Origin: CBDCGJ01 sp965238305 | Lineage (GTDB): Bacteria > Pseudomonadota > Alphaproteobacteria > GCA-2731375 | Direction of reading: 5' to 3' | Length of the DNA stretch: 64,000 bases | NCBI GenBank assembly: GCA_965238305.1 | Contig: CBDEHK010000001.1 | Span: forward strand, 868,001 to 932,000 | Shown: positions 51,091 through 60,717 of the stretch, one piece after another | Layout of the letters: every line of letters begins with the position of its first letter | How positions within the stretch are numbered: the stretch's first letter is position 1 | Made by a program: the position numbers and the translations under genes | Notes under the pieces: generated by a model | The model's database searches: none | Told to the model about the DNA's origin: nothing | The model's input: the letters and a program-made list of their open reading frames with translations, nothing else

Positions 51091-52893
51091 ATGAACCAAG
51101 CGCAAACAAAACAAGCTGATCCCTTTGACGCAAAATTGCAGAAAAATGCGGAACGCTACAAAAACAAGGCCTATCACGAAGGGCTAGCGATTGCCGAGAC
51201 CCTGGTATCGCAATTTCCCCGCAAGCCTCAGGCGTGGGATCAAAAGGGCATGTTTCAACGTGCCCTTGGCGACCATCTAGCGGCAAAACAGTCGTTTGAA
51301 AAAGCCCGCGATCTTGATCCCAAGTCGGCCGACTTTCATGATCACCTGGCAATTGCTCTGCGGGCCTTGGGGAAGCGCGAAGCGGCGGTCGAGAGTTATG
51401 AAAAAGCCCTGGCGATCGATACCAATCGAGCCATCACCTGGGGCAATATGGGCAATGTGTTGCGCGATCTCAAGCGCGATCAAGAAGCCTTGGATGCGTA
51501 TGAAAAAGCTGTCGAGCTGACGCCGAAAGCGGCCAATATGCGGGTCATGTACGCGCAGGCATTGATCGGTATGGACAAGCCTGAGGACGGCTTGAAACAA
51601 GCTTTGGAAGCGATCAAATTAGATCCTGACAATGCTTCTGCCCATTCAGAAATTGGCTGCGCCCATCTACAATTGGGACAGTATGACGATGCCATCGTGG
51701 CACTGAACCGATCGATCGAATTGAACCCGAACGTGCATGGTGTACACCATAATTTGGCCACTGTGTATCAGCAAACCGGAGTTCTGGATAAAGCCACCGA
51801 ATGTTACCGTGAGGCGCTGAAGATCAATCCAAGTTTTGGACCGGCCCAACGCCAGCTTTCATCGATTACCAAATTCGAAGCCGGTGATGCGAAACTGGAC
51901 GAATTAGAAGCCATGGCAAAGTCCGTCGGACTGGAGGAAAGCCAGCGCGCCGACGTTTATTTCACTTTGGCCAAGGCTTACGACGATACCAAAGAATTTG
52001 ACAAAGCCTTCCCCTATCTTCAGAACGCCAATCAAATCGTCCGAAAAGACATCGAGTATGACAGCAAGACGAACGCCAATTTCGTCAATCGCATCATCGA
52101 TACCTACTCAACGGAATTTTTCGAAAGCCATCAAGGCCAAGGGGCTTCCAGCCATGTGCCGGTGTTCATTGTCGGCATGCCGCGTTCCGGCACGACGTTG
52201 ACGGAGCAGATTATTTCCAGCCATCCGGAGGTTTTTGGGGCCGGTGAGTTGATGAAAATGAGCGAGCTGACCAGCCAAATGCAGAAAGATTTTGGTTTAA
52301 AAGGCCGCTATCCGGAATGCGCCGGCGAAGCCAGCGAAGGGAATTTGCTGAGTTTTGCCGGGAATTATCTGGACCATCTGCGGGAATTTGACGGCAAAGC
52401 CCATCGGGTTACCGACAAAATGCCCTTCAATTACCGCATGCTCGGCTTGATATCGGTAATATTTCCGAACGCAAAGATCGTCCATTGCCGCCGCCACCCC
52501 TACGACATCATCATTTCTTGTTATTTCGCACGCTTTAAGGAACAACTGGCGTTCAGTTACAATCTATTGGAAGCGGCCCGATATGTCCGCGACTATGAAC
52601 GCCTGATGGATCATTGGCGGCAAACTCTGCCGATCCCAATTTATGAAACCCGCTATGACGAATTGGTTACCGATCAGGAACAAAAAAGTCGCGAGATAAT
52701 CGAATTTTGTGGTTTGCAATGGGATGACGCATGTTTGCAATTCCATGAAAACAAGCGACCGGTATTGACCGCGAGCAACTGGCAAGTGCGTCAGCCGATG
52801 TATTCGTCCTCTGTTGAACGTTGGCGGAACTATGAAAAATTCCTGGCCCCATTGCAGACGGTTCTGGGACCACCGGAAGTGATCTATCCGTAA
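51091..52893 (+). CDS. TPR-sulfotransferase fusion 2 (intact)
   Basis: This intact 600-residue gene is the reference for the trio. The N-terminal 280 or so residues are TPR helices ('GNMGNVLRDLKRDQEALDAY', 'VHHNLATVYQQTGVLDKATE'). The C-terminal sulfotransferase has the PAPS loop 'FIVGMPRSGTTLTEQIISSH' near residue 358, 'VFGAGEL', and 'AKIVHCRRHPYDIIISCYFA'. GGAAA lies about seven bases before the ATG. TPRs probably dock the acceptor. In this locus the acceptor could be an RTX protein, perhaps Tyr residues as with tyrosylprotein sulfotransferases, or a glycan; neither is proven. Confidence 0.88.
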   Translation: MNQAQTKQADPFDAKLQKNAERYKNKAYHEGLAIAETLVSQFPRKPQAWDQKGMFQRALGDHLAAKQSFEKARDLDPKSADFHDHLAIALRALGKREAAVESYEKALAIDTNRAITWGNMGNVLRDLKRDQEALDAYEKAVELTPKAANMRVMYAQALIGMDKPEDGLKQALEAIKLDPDNASAHSEIGCAHLQLGQYDDAIVALNRSIELNPNVHGVHHNLATVYQQTGVLDKATECYREALKINPSFGPAQRQLSSITKFEAGDAKLDELEAMAKSVGLEESQRADVYFTLAKAYDDTKEFDKAFPYLQNANQIVRKDIEYDSKTNANFVNRIIDTYSTEFFESHQGQGASSHVPVFIVGMPRSGTTLTEQIISSHPEVFGAGELMKMSELTSQMQKDFGLKGRYPECAGEASEGNLLSFAGNYLDHLREFDGKAHRVTDKMPFNYRMLGLISVIFPNAKIVHCRRHPYDIIISCYFARFKEQLAFSYNLLEAARYVRDYERLMDHWRQTLPIPIYETRYDELVTDQEQKSREIIEFCGLQWDDACLQFHENKRPVLTASNWQVRQPMYSSSVERWRNYEKFLAPLQTVLGPPEVIYP

Positions 52894-53008
52894 TCGATGG
52901 TACCAAATATCCCTTATGATAGGCCAGCAAATGCTTGCTTATTAGCGGGATTTTGTGCATGTTCCGCCAGCATTATCGTATGAACGCCGGCCAACTTTTT
53001 AGGTAGAA

Positions 53009-53134
53009 ATGTCGCAAAATAATCAACAAGAAGTAAGTTCGTTGAAGGCGGATCTGTCGTCCCAGATCGCGCAAGCCAAGTCGCTTCGCGATGCTGGTGA
53101 AAATGCTGCGGCTGAAGTTGAGCTGCGCCGCTAG
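53009..53134 (+). other. 5' part of TPR-sulfotransferase 3, closed by TAG
   Basis: An ATG at 53009 with AGG six bases before it opens 41 codons (MSQNNQQEVSSLKADLSSQI...) in frame with the long frame at 53225, interrupted by TAG at 53132-53134 (codon 42). The sequence continues as a TPR helix after the stop ('LREYPEDTDILRAIGKVAQT'), so this is the true N-terminus. Confidence 0.75.
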
Positions 53135-53224
53135 CTGCGCGAATATCCTGAAGACACTGATATATTACGGGCGATCGGAAAAGTTGCGCAAACCGGGCAA
53201 CGGTTCGACGAAGCGCTGGATTTC

Positions 53225-55519
53225 ATGTCGCGCGCCTTGCGGGTCGCGCCAAAGGATGCCGGCACGTTGGCTGATCTTAGTCATCTGCATTTTGTCATGG
53301 GCAACCTGCCGCACGCCGAACATTTTGCCCGCCGCGCCTATCGTGCCGATAACAACTCGGCCCATGCGGTTAAGACTTTGGGCGATGTATTGGCGACCAA
53401 AGGCGAGCTTGACGATGCGGAAAAGTGTTATCGCCGGGCCATTCGCTTCAATAACGAATATGCCGAAGCGCATAACAATATTGGCAACGTGTTTCGCCAG
53501 CAAAACAAAACCAAATATGCGGAACAGGCTTTCCGGCGGGCCATTGAGTTGGATGTTAAACTTGTTCAGGCGCATAGCAATCTCGGCGTCTTGATGATCG
53601 AAGCGGAGAAGCCGGAAGAGGCGTTGGTCCATTTCCAGAAATCTATCGAAGTCGGCGCCGGCACCCAGACAATCTATCGCAACATGGCAAAAGCGTTTGT
53701 CGGTTTGGACCGGGTCGACGACGCCATTGACTTGCTTCGATCGAACCTGTCGAACCTCGTCGGTGATGTTCCCAATCTTATTCAAATCGCTGAATTGGAA
53801 ATCACCAAAGAAGAGTTCGAACAGGCAGCCGAGACCCTTAATCAAGTGTTGGAACTGGACCCGGCGGTGAACCAACCGCATATCCTGTTATGTAGCCTTT
53901 ACCGCAAGACCGGCGAATTTGAGCAATCGATCCAGCATGGCCGGCAGGCGGTGGAAATTGAGCCGGATAATGGCGATACCCATGTCGGCCTCGCGCGTGT
54001 CCTGGCGGAAACCGGTGCGATCGACGATGCGGAAATTCATTTCCTGCGTGCCCTGGCCTTGGACGAAGATAATATTGTCGCCCATATCGGGATCGCGGCG
54101 ATCGAAGAAAGCAAAGAAAACAACAAGGAAGCGGAAGAGCATTATCAAAATGCCCTCAAGCTTGATCCAGACAATGTTTTTGCCGCCGTTAGTCTTAGTC
54201 ATTTTTATACCAAGCTCGGACGCTACGCCAAAGCCCGCGACCTGCTCGAACCGATGCTTGAAAGTCAGGTCGATTCTGAACGCGTACATTTGAATTACGC
54301 CAGCGTCATGCTGGAACTGAACGAATATGAAAAAGCCCGGGTTCATATCGACCGCGCCCTTGAAATCAAACCCGAATACCCTGAAGCGCAGGTTAATTTG
54401 GGTATCTGGCATCAGCAAATGGGCAATTTGGACGCTGCCAACAGCGCCTATCTGGAGGCGCTGGAAATCCGACCGGAATTTCCTGAAGCCCTTTTTGCCC
54501 TTTGTTATTTGAGCGCTGATCTGCCGAGCGATGAATTGATTGAAAGTATGAAGACTTTGGCGGCGCGGGAAAGTCTGGCCGAACATCATCTAAGTACGCT
54601 TTCTTTTGCGATCGGGACGTCGCTCGATCGCCGGGGCGAAACGAAAGAAGCGTTTGAATATTTGGCTAAAGGAAACGCCATTGAGCATGGCAAAGCAAAA
54701 TTCGACTTGCCGGCCTTTGTGAAGAGCATCGATCAGACGATTGAAACCTTTACGCCCGAGTTCCACAGCCAGCGCGAAGGTTTTGGCAGCAGCTCGAAGA
54801 TTCCAATTTTTGTCATCGGGCTGCCGCGATCTGGTACCACCTTGGTGGAACAGATCATTTCCAGCCATCCGAATGTGTTCGGCGCTGGCGAACTGGCCCA
54901 GGTGGCTGAAATTGCCCGCCGCGTTCCGGAAATCAATCAATCCAAACGAAGTTTTCCGGAAGGGGCTGTAGATCTGAATGAAGCCGACATCCTTAGACTG
55001 GCCGGGGGATATCTTCGATATTTGCGCGGCATCAGTGGTGGTAGCGAACGTGTAACCGACAAAATGCCGTTCAATTATACTCGCGTCGGGCTGATAAAAT
55101 TATTGTTCCCGGAAGCTAAAATAATCTGTTGTGATCGGGATCCGAAAGATATTTTCATTTCCGGCTACGGTTTGAAATTCAAAACTCCGATTGCGTTTAC
55201 CAGCAATCAGGAAGAATTCGCCGGTGTTTACAAGCAATTCCGGCGTTTGATGCAGCATTGGGACGATTTATTTCCGAATGCTATTCAGTATATTCAATAC
55301 GAAAAATTGGTGCAGAACCAGGAAGCCGTCAGTCGCGAGATATTGGCACACTGTAATCTTGAATGGGATGATAGTTGCCTCGAATTCTACAATTCCAAGC
55401 GCCCTGTAAAAACCGGCAGTAACGTGTCTGTCCGCAAACCGATGTCGGAGCAGTCGATCGGTCGTTGGCAACGCTACGAGGAATTCCTCGGACCGCTGGT
55501 CGCAGAATTGGCGAAATAG
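53225..55519 (+). CDS. TPR-sulfotransferase fusion 3 (N-terminal nonsense codon)
   Basis: The long frame has 764 residues from the first internal ATG; with the upstream part and the TAG read through it would be about 836. It has more TPR units than its paralogues (roughly twelve, residues 1-480). The sulfotransferase domain follows: PAPS loop 'FVIGLPRSGTTLVEQIISSH', 'VFGAGEL', 'KIICCDRDPKDIFISGY'. It directly precedes the type I secretion genes on the same strand. As for fusion 1, an early stop codon is followed by a fully open frame, so decay is recent or the stop is tolerated. Confidence 0.8.
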   Translation: MSRALRVAPKDAGTLADLSHLHFVMGNLPHAEHFARRAYRADNNSAHAVKTLGDVLATKGELDDAEKCYRRAIRFNNEYAEAHNNIGNVFRQQNKTKYAEQAFRRAIELDVKLVQAHSNLGVLMIEAEKPEEALVHFQKSIEVGAGTQTIYRNMAKAFVGLDRVDDAIDLLRSNLSNLVGDVPNLIQIAELEITKEEFEQAAETLNQVLELDPAVNQPHILLCSLYRKTGEFEQSIQHGRQAVEIEPDNGDTHVGLARVLAETGAIDDAEIHFLRALALDEDNIVAHIGIAAIEESKENNKEAEEHYQNALKLDPDNVFAAVSLSHFYTKLGRYAKARDLLEPMLESQVDSERVHLNYASVMLELNEYEKARVHIDRALEIKPEYPEAQVNLGIWHQQMGNLDAANSAYLEALEIRPEFPEALFALCYLSADLPSDELIESMKTLAARESLAEHHLSTLSFAIGTSLDRRGETKEAFEYLAKGNAIEHGKAKFDLPAFVKSIDQTIETFTPEFHSQREGFGSSSKIPIFVIGLPRSGTTLVEQIISSHPNVFGAGELAQVAEIARRVPEINQSKRSFPEGAVDLNEADILRLAGGYLRYLRGISGGSERVTDKMPFNYTRVGLIKLLFPEAKIICCDRDPKDIFISGYGLKFKTPIAFTSNQEEFAGVYKQFRRLMQHWDDLFPNAIQYIQYEKLVQNQEAVSREILAHCNLEWDDSCLEFYNSKRPVKTGSNVSVRKPMSEQSIGRWQRYEEFLGPLVAELAK

Positions 55520-55552
55520 ATCGCCGTTCTGTTGTCGCCAATTGTATATGTT

Positions 55553-55570
55553 AACGACCCAAGTGTCGTT
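55553..55570. promoter_or_regulatory. Inverted repeat before the type I secretion genes
   Basis: AACGAC-CCAAGT-GTCGTT is a perfect 6-bp palindrome with a six-base centre, 20 bases before the transporter ATG. It could be an operator or a small hairpin in the leader. Confidence 0.35.
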
Positions 55571-55590
55571 GAAAAGAAAGTCGAATTAAC

Positions 55591-57387
55591 ATGAGCGAAG
55601 CTTCGATGACCCTAGGCGCTGCGATACGTACGGGGCGAACGGAATTTTGGGTTGCTTTTGTGCTCAGCTTTTTCATCAATATGCTAATGCTGACAATGCC
55701 GCTTTATATGATCCAGATTTTCAGCCGGGTGTTGATGAGCAACAGTAAGGAAACCCTTTTTGTCCTGACTGTTGCGGCTCTCGGTGCCCTGGTCTTGATG
55801 GGTGTGTTGACGTCGCTGCGCGGCCGCTTATTGGCGCGCTGGAGCGCTAAGGTGGATACCCATCTGGGCGAACGGGTCCATGCGGCACTGGTTCAGCGTG
55901 CCTTGTTGAACCATTCCGGCCGCAATGTGCAGTCGCTGCGGGATCTGTCGCAAATTCGCAATATGATTGCCGGCAGCGATGTGCAGACCCTGTTGGACTT
56001 GCCCTGGATGCCGATCTTCCTCTGGGTGATTTGGCTGCTGCATCCCCTGATGGGCATGGTCGCGATCGCTGGCGCCTTGGTGCTGCTCGGTTTCGCCGTC
56101 TTGAACGATGTCTTGACCCGGAAACCATTGGAAGAAGCCAATGGCGCCGCCACCAAAGCTTACGGCGCGGCGATGATGAATGTCCGCAATGCGGAAGTCA
56201 TCCAAGGCATGGGCATGTTGCAAAATGCCTTGCAAAGCTGGCGTGGATATAATGCGCAAGTGCTGGATAACCAATCGAAGGCGATGGACACGGCCGGCAA
56301 TATCGCGGCGATGACAAAATCCGCTCGCCTGATGGTGCAGGTGTTGATTTTTGGCACTGGCGCCTATCTGGTGTTGAACCAGGAAATGACCGCCGGCCTG
56401 ATGATCGCGGGTGTGTTTATTCTAGGCCGCGCCCTGGCGCCGGTCGAAATGTCGGTGCGGACCTGGAAGAATATGGTCTCCAGTATCTCGGCTTACCAAC
56501 GTCTGACGACTTTGTTGAATAATGTGCCGGAGCAGGCGGAAACCATGACCTTGCCGGCACCAAAAGGAAAGCTGCAGGCACAGCATCTGCTTTTTATGCC
56601 CTTTGGCGCCGACAAAGCGACGGTACAGCGGGTGACATTTGTTCTCGAACCGGGCGAATCTCTTGGCGTGATCGGTCCCAGTGGCTCCGGCAAATCGACC
56701 CTGGCGAAGTTGCTGGTCGGCGTCTGGGTGCCGACCCGTGGCCATGCCCGACTTGATGGCGCCGATGTTTCAAGTTGGGACCCGAATGACTTGGGCCAAT
56801 ATGTCGGTTATCTGCCGCAGGACGTCGAACTATTCGAAACCAGTGTGCGTGAAAACATCTCCCGCCTGTCAGATGCGGAATCGGAGGAGATCGTTGCGGC
56901 GGCAAAAGCGGCGGGTGTCCACGAGATGATCCTGCGCCTGCCGGAAGGATACGAGACCAATATTGGTGACAGCGGCAGTCTGCTGTCCGGCGGCATGCGG
57001 CAGCGCGTCGGCTTGGCGCGGGCATTGTTCGGCAACCCGAAACTGATGATCTTGGACGAGCCGAATTCCAATCTTGATCGAGAAGGCGAGATTGCATTGA
57101 TGAAAGCCCTGGCCAACGCCAAGGCGCGCGGCTGTACCTGTGTCATCATTGCCCATCGCCCGTCGATCCTGACGAATGTCGATAAGATCATGGTGATGAA
57201 TAACGGTCAGATGGAGATGTTTGGCGATCGCGCCGACATCTTGGCAAAACTGGGCCCGCAACAATGGCGCCCGCAAGTGGTCGGTCGTAAACCCGGACAG
57301 CAAGGGGCGATCGCCGATGACAGCGATGGACAAAAACAGCAAAAACCAGCACAGACGCCGCCAAAAGCACCGCAACAAGGCCAATAG
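55591..57387 (+). CDS. Type I secretion ABC transporter (PrtD/HasD-like)
   Basis: The 598-residue fused permease/ATPase belongs to the PrtD family. It has six N-terminal membrane helices (e.g. 'FWVAFVLSFFINMLMLTMPL', 'LPWMPIFLWVIWLLHPLMG'), Walker A 'GPSGSGKSTLAK' near residue 362, signature 'LSGGMRQRVGLARAL' near 465 and Walker B 'LMILDEPNSNLD'. It is the inner-membrane motor of type I export, recognising the C-terminus of RTX proteins. The adaptor gene follows after 15 bases; an outer-membrane TolC is not in the window. The three RTX proteins upstream are the obvious substrates. Confidence 0.93.
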   Translation: MSEASMTLGAAIRTGRTEFWVAFVLSFFINMLMLTMPLYMIQIFSRVLMSNSKETLFVLTVAALGALVLMGVLTSLRGRLLARWSAKVDTHLGERVHAALVQRALLNHSGRNVQSLRDLSQIRNMIAGSDVQTLLDLPWMPIFLWVIWLLHPLMGMVAIAGALVLLGFAVLNDVLTRKPLEEANGAATKAYGAAMMNVRNAEVIQGMGMLQNALQSWRGYNAQVLDNQSKAMDTAGNIAAMTKSARLMVQVLIFGTGAYLVLNQEMTAGLMIAGVFILGRALAPVEMSVRTWKNMVSSISAYQRLTTLLNNVPEQAETMTLPAPKGKLQAQHLLFMPFGADKATVQRVTFVLEPGESLGVIGPSGSGKSTLAKLLVGVWVPTRGHARLDGADVSSWDPNDLGQYVGYLPQDVELFETSVRENISRLSDAESEEIVAAAKAAGVHEMILRLPEGYETNIGDSGSLLSGGMRQRVGLARALFGNPKLMILDEPNSNLDREGEIALMKALANAKARGCTCVIIAHRPSILTNVDKIMVMNNGQMEMFGDRADILAKLGPQQWRPQVVGRKPGQQGAIADDSDGQKQQKPAQTPPKAPQQGQ

Positions 57388-57402
57388 GCGAAAGTAGTAT
57401 TG

Positions 57403-58731
57403 ATGGCAAAATTATCGATCGAACCAAACGAACGAATTGCCCAGCTTAATCGCAGCACCCGGCGCGTGATCTGGACCAGTATACTGACGGTCGTAGTGAT
57501 CTTCGGGCTCGGCGGTTATTGGGTTGCGACGGCCAAACTAGACAGCGCGGCGATCGCCAACGGCGTGATCATCGTAAAAAGCGAGCGTAAAACGATTCAG
57601 CATTTGGAAGGCGGGATCGTCCATAAAATATTGGTCGCTGCGGGGGACAAAGTTGCTGCTAACCAGGTGATGATACAATTAGATGCAACCAGCGCTGAAG
57701 CCAATAAAGAACTATTGCAGGGCCGCCTGTTTACGGCGACCGCCTTGGAAAATCGCCTGCTGGCCGAGCGCGACGGACATGACCAGATCAATTTTTCGGA
57801 CAGTTTATTGAACAATGATCACGACCCGGACGTCGTCGAAGCGATGTCCGGCGAAACCCATATCTTTGTTGCCCGCCGGGAAGCTTTGGCCGGTCAAACA
57901 GCGATATTGCAGCAAAAAATTGCCCAGTTAAAAGAAGAAATTCGGGGCTTGGATGCACAACAGAAAGCCGAGCAGCGACAAGTGGTCCTCATTCTCGAAG
58001 AAATCCGGGACCAGGATTCGCTGGTCAAAAAAGGTCTGGCGCGGAAAACCCGGGTGTTGGCGTTGCAACGGCATCTGGCCGAATTGGAAGGGCAACGTGG
58101 CGAATATCTGGCCTCCATTGCGCGGGCCAAACAGCAAATTGGCGAAGCCAAGTTGAGCATGATCGACTTGAAAAACCGGCAAATGAGCGAGGTCGTCACG
58201 ACCTTGCGGGAAGTCCAAGCACGGATAGACGATACCGAAGAACGTTTGCGCGCTTCGATCGATGTATTGCGGCGAACTGAAATCAGAGCCCCGCAAGCGG
58301 GCACCGTTGCGGACTTGCAGATACACACCACCGGCGGCGTCATTCGCCCAGGCGAACGGATTATGGACCTGGTTCCGAAGGACGACGAATTGGTCATCGA
58401 AGCCGATTTGCGCCCAGAAGATATTGATGTGGTTCACATTGGCCTGCGGGCGCAAATTCGCCTGACGGCGTTTAATCGACGCTCCACACCACCGGTCGAC
58501 GGTCGCGTGACCTTCGTTTCCCCGGATCGCCTGATCAACAGCGAGACCGGTTTGCCTTATTATAAGGTTGTCGTCGAAGTCTTGCCCGAGTCGTTGGAAA
58601 AATTACATGACATCGAATTGTACCCCGGCATGGGCGCGGTGGCGTTCATTGCCACGGGTTCACGGACCGCGTTGGACTATCTGATATCTCCGATCGCCGA
58701 CAGTTTTGAACGCGCGATGCGTGAAGATTGA
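57403..58731 (+). CDS. HlyD-family type I secretion periplasmic adaptor
   Basis: The 442-residue membrane fusion protein has one N-terminal anchor ('SILTVVVIFGLGGYWVATA'). A lipoyl/barrel part follows ('RKTIQHLEGGIVHKILVAAG'), then a long coiled coil (residues about 110-280), and the C-terminal barrel 'EIRAPQAGTVADLQIHTTGG' with 'LYPGMGAVAFIATGSRTALD'. It bridges the ABC transporter and TolC. Start at the ATG at 57403 rather than the preceding TTG. Its stop faces the convergent GT4 gene. Confidence 0.93.
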   Translation: MAKLSIEPNERIAQLNRSTRRVIWTSILTVVVIFGLGGYWVATAKLDSAAIANGVIIVKSERKTIQHLEGGIVHKILVAAGDKVAANQVMIQLDATSAEANKELLQGRLFTATALENRLLAERDGHDQINFSDSLLNNDHDPDVVEAMSGETHIFVARREALAGQTAILQQKIAQLKEEIRGLDAQQKAEQRQVVLILEEIRDQDSLVKKGLARKTRVLALQRHLAELEGQRGEYLASIARAKQQIGEAKLSMIDLKNRQMSEVVTTLREVQARIDDTEERLRASIDVLRRTEIRAPQAGTVADLQIHTTGGVIRPGERIMDLVPKDDELVIEADLRPEDIDVVHIGLRAQIRLTAFNRRSTPPVDGRVTFVSPDRLINSETGLPYYKVVVEVLPESLEKLHDIELYPGMGAVAFIATGSRTALDYLISPIADSFERAMRED

Positions 58732-58753
58732 TGGCGAACCGCAATTACCTGGG

Positions 58754-60031
58754 TTAAGCGATCGAACGCACGGGCTGGCCCGGCGGTACAACCGCGTTGG
58801 GATCCGTTGCCTGCGGTCGCCGACGGTTCGCCAAGGTTTGTAATAGACGCAATTGCGCCGGCAGACATTTTTCCAGATCATACCGCTCGAGTACTGTTAG
58901 CCGGGCATTTTCGCGAATTTCGGTCATGCGCGCCTGCCCGTCCAATGCTTCGATGACCCGATTGGCAACGTCATCTGAAGAGAAAAAGTCGACCAGCAAG
59001 CCGTTCCATCCATCCTCGATCACTTCGGTTACCGGACCGGTATTTGAGCCGATCACGAGACAGCCCGCGGCCATCGATTCCAGCATCGACCAAGACAGGA
59101 CAAACGGTTTGGTCAAATATATGTGGGCGGCTGATACTTGCAGGACTTTTAGATACTGGGCGTAGGGCAGCGTGCCGAGGAAATGCACCCGGTCGTGATC
59201 GATATCGACTTCCTTTAACATTTGTTCTTTGTGGGTTTCTCCCTGCGGCAGTTTGCGGCCATACCCGGCTTTGTTCCCGCCAACCAAAAGAAAGTGGCAG
59301 TTTGGGCGTTCTTTGCAAAGCCGTTCGATCGCTCGCATCACCGTTGGAAAACCACGATAGGGATCCATATCGCGGGCCACGTAGCTTACCACTTCATCAC
59401 CAGGGCGGATGACGCTGCCATCGGGCAGGGTGACTTGTGCGTTGGCATCGGGACGCACGATCTGGGTGTTCACGCCTTCGTGGATGACGCTGATTTTCGA
59501 CTTGTACAGATCAGGTTGTTGATTGAACTGCCAATAGGTCGGGGTTAGTCCCCAATCGGCGCTGTCCAGGGCCATTAAATTGATTGAGTTCTTGGTGCGA
59601 ATGCGTAGCAAATTGTCCCATTCCGGCTTTTCCACCGGATCAAAATGCACATCGGCGCCAAAGGCATGATAGTAGAATTCGAAATAATTCAACAAAGGCA
59701 CATCGGCCAGGACATCTTTGACATACATCGCCTCACCCCAACCAGGATGGGCAACGACAATGTCCGGTGTAAAACCTTCTTTGCGTAGATTGTTGACCGT
59801 CTGCGCCACCGGCTGACCGTGGCAAATGCCATTTTGTAGGCCCTGAATATAGTGATGGGTGCCGGGCGGCTTTTGGGCTCGCGGCTTATATTCGACTTTG
59901 CGGACACCCTGCAGTTCTTTTTTCGTCGCTTTGGTAATAAACACGACTTCGTTGTCCGGACTGCGCGCTATGTGGCGCGCCATGTGGACAAACTGGCCAG
60001 GCATGTTCTGGTGAATAAAAAGTGCTTTCAT
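58754..60031 (-). CDS. GT4-family glycosyltransferase, paralogue B
   Basis: This 425-residue GT-B enzyme is paralogous to the one at 39636-40895. Shared stretches are 'LFIHQNMPGQFVHMARHIA', 'HPGWGEAMYVKDVLADVP', 'SAAHIYLTKPFVLSWSMLES' and 'PVTEVIEDGWNGLLVDFF'. The long frame has a TTG at 60064; the ATG at 60031 gives the same N-terminus as paralogue A. It closes the right side of the RTX/secretion locus, so the two copies bracket the block. Confidence 0.9.
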   Translation of the reverse strand: MKALFIHQNMPGQFVHMARHIARSPDNEVVFITKATKKELQGVRKVEYKPRAQKPPGTHHYIQGLQNGICHGQPVAQTVNNLRKEGFTPDIVVAHPGWGEAMYVKDVLADVPLLNYFEFYYHAFGADVHFDPVEKPEWDNLLRIRTKNSINLMALDSADWGLTPTYWQFNQQPDLYKSKISVIHEGVNTQIVRPDANAQVTLPDGSVIRPGDEVVSYVARDMDPYRGFPTVMRAIERLCKERPNCHFLLVGGNKAGYGRKLPQGETHKEQMLKEVDIDHDRVHFLGTLPYAQYLKVLQVSAAHIYLTKPFVLSWSMLESMAAGCLVIGSNTGPVTEVIEDGWNGLLVDFFSSDDVANRVIEALDGQARMTEIRENARLTVLERYDLEKCLPAQLRLLQTLANRRRPQATDPNAVVPPGQPVRSIA

Positions 60032-60221
60032 CGCAACTTCAAGGCTCACGTGACGGTTGAACAAAATGAAGCCCCGGTCAGGCTGTCGGGGTCGAGCGGA
60101 GTTTAATCAACTCGGCTGCGGCAATCAATTGGACAAATATTAATATCGACGGAAATTCAAGCCAAGTCCGTTCAATAGCCATCATTCATTCACACATACG
60201 ACCACTATAGAAGAGGCAGAA

Positions 60222-60656
60222 ATGACAAAACGAGACTTGGTAAAATTGTTGACGATCCTGGCGGCCACTGGTGCGATCGCGGGCACCGCAATGGCGACGG
60301 GCGGGGATTGGCAGGCGCGTTTCGACAAATTGGACGTCAATGGAGACGGTAAAGTCACGCAAAGCGAAATCGATCTACAGCGTGCCGCGCGATATAAAGA
60401 AATCGATAAAAACGGCGATGGCGTCATTGACCAAGGCGAATACAAATCTCACGTGATCTCAAAAATGGAACCGCGCATCGAAAAACGCTATCAGAAAATG
60501 GATAGCGATAACGACGGCAAGGTCACGGTAGCTGAATTTCAAGCCCAAAAACACGGTCGCCATTTCAAACGCATGGATGCCGATGGCGATGGCGTCATCA
60601 GCAAAGAAGAAGCTGCCAAGGCGGCCAAGAAACGCGAAATGAGGAAACGTCACTAA
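60222..60656 (+). CDS. Secreted EF-hand protein (four EF-hands)
   Basis: The 144-residue protein has a signal peptide (MTKRDLVKLLTILAATGAIA...) and four calmodulin-type loops: 'DVNGDGKVTQSE', 'DKNGDGVIDQGE', 'DSDNDGKVTVAE' and 'DADGDGVISKEE'. All keep Asp at 1, 3, 5 and Glu at 12, so Ca2+ binding is expected, probably in the periplasm. The C-terminus is highly basic. It precedes an ECF sigma gene and may belong to its regulon or sense Ca or metals. Confidence 0.92.
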   Translation: MTKRDLVKLLTILAATGAIAGTAMATGGDWQARFDKLDVNGDGKVTQSEIDLQRAARYKEIDKNGDGVIDQGEYKSHVISKMEPRIEKRYQKMDSDNDGKVTVAEFQAQKHGRHFKRMDADGDGVISKEEAAKAAKKREMRKRH

Positions 60657-60717
60657 CAAATTCGACTGGACTTCACCAAATCGCTAGGTCCGCGTAAGTT
60701 GATGGTGAGGAATAACG

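Noticed and set aside
49137..53134. Genetic code change (TAA/TAG read as Gln)
   Set aside because: Other genes in the window end normally at TAA, TAG and TGA, so global reassignment is excluded; only local readthrough remains possible.
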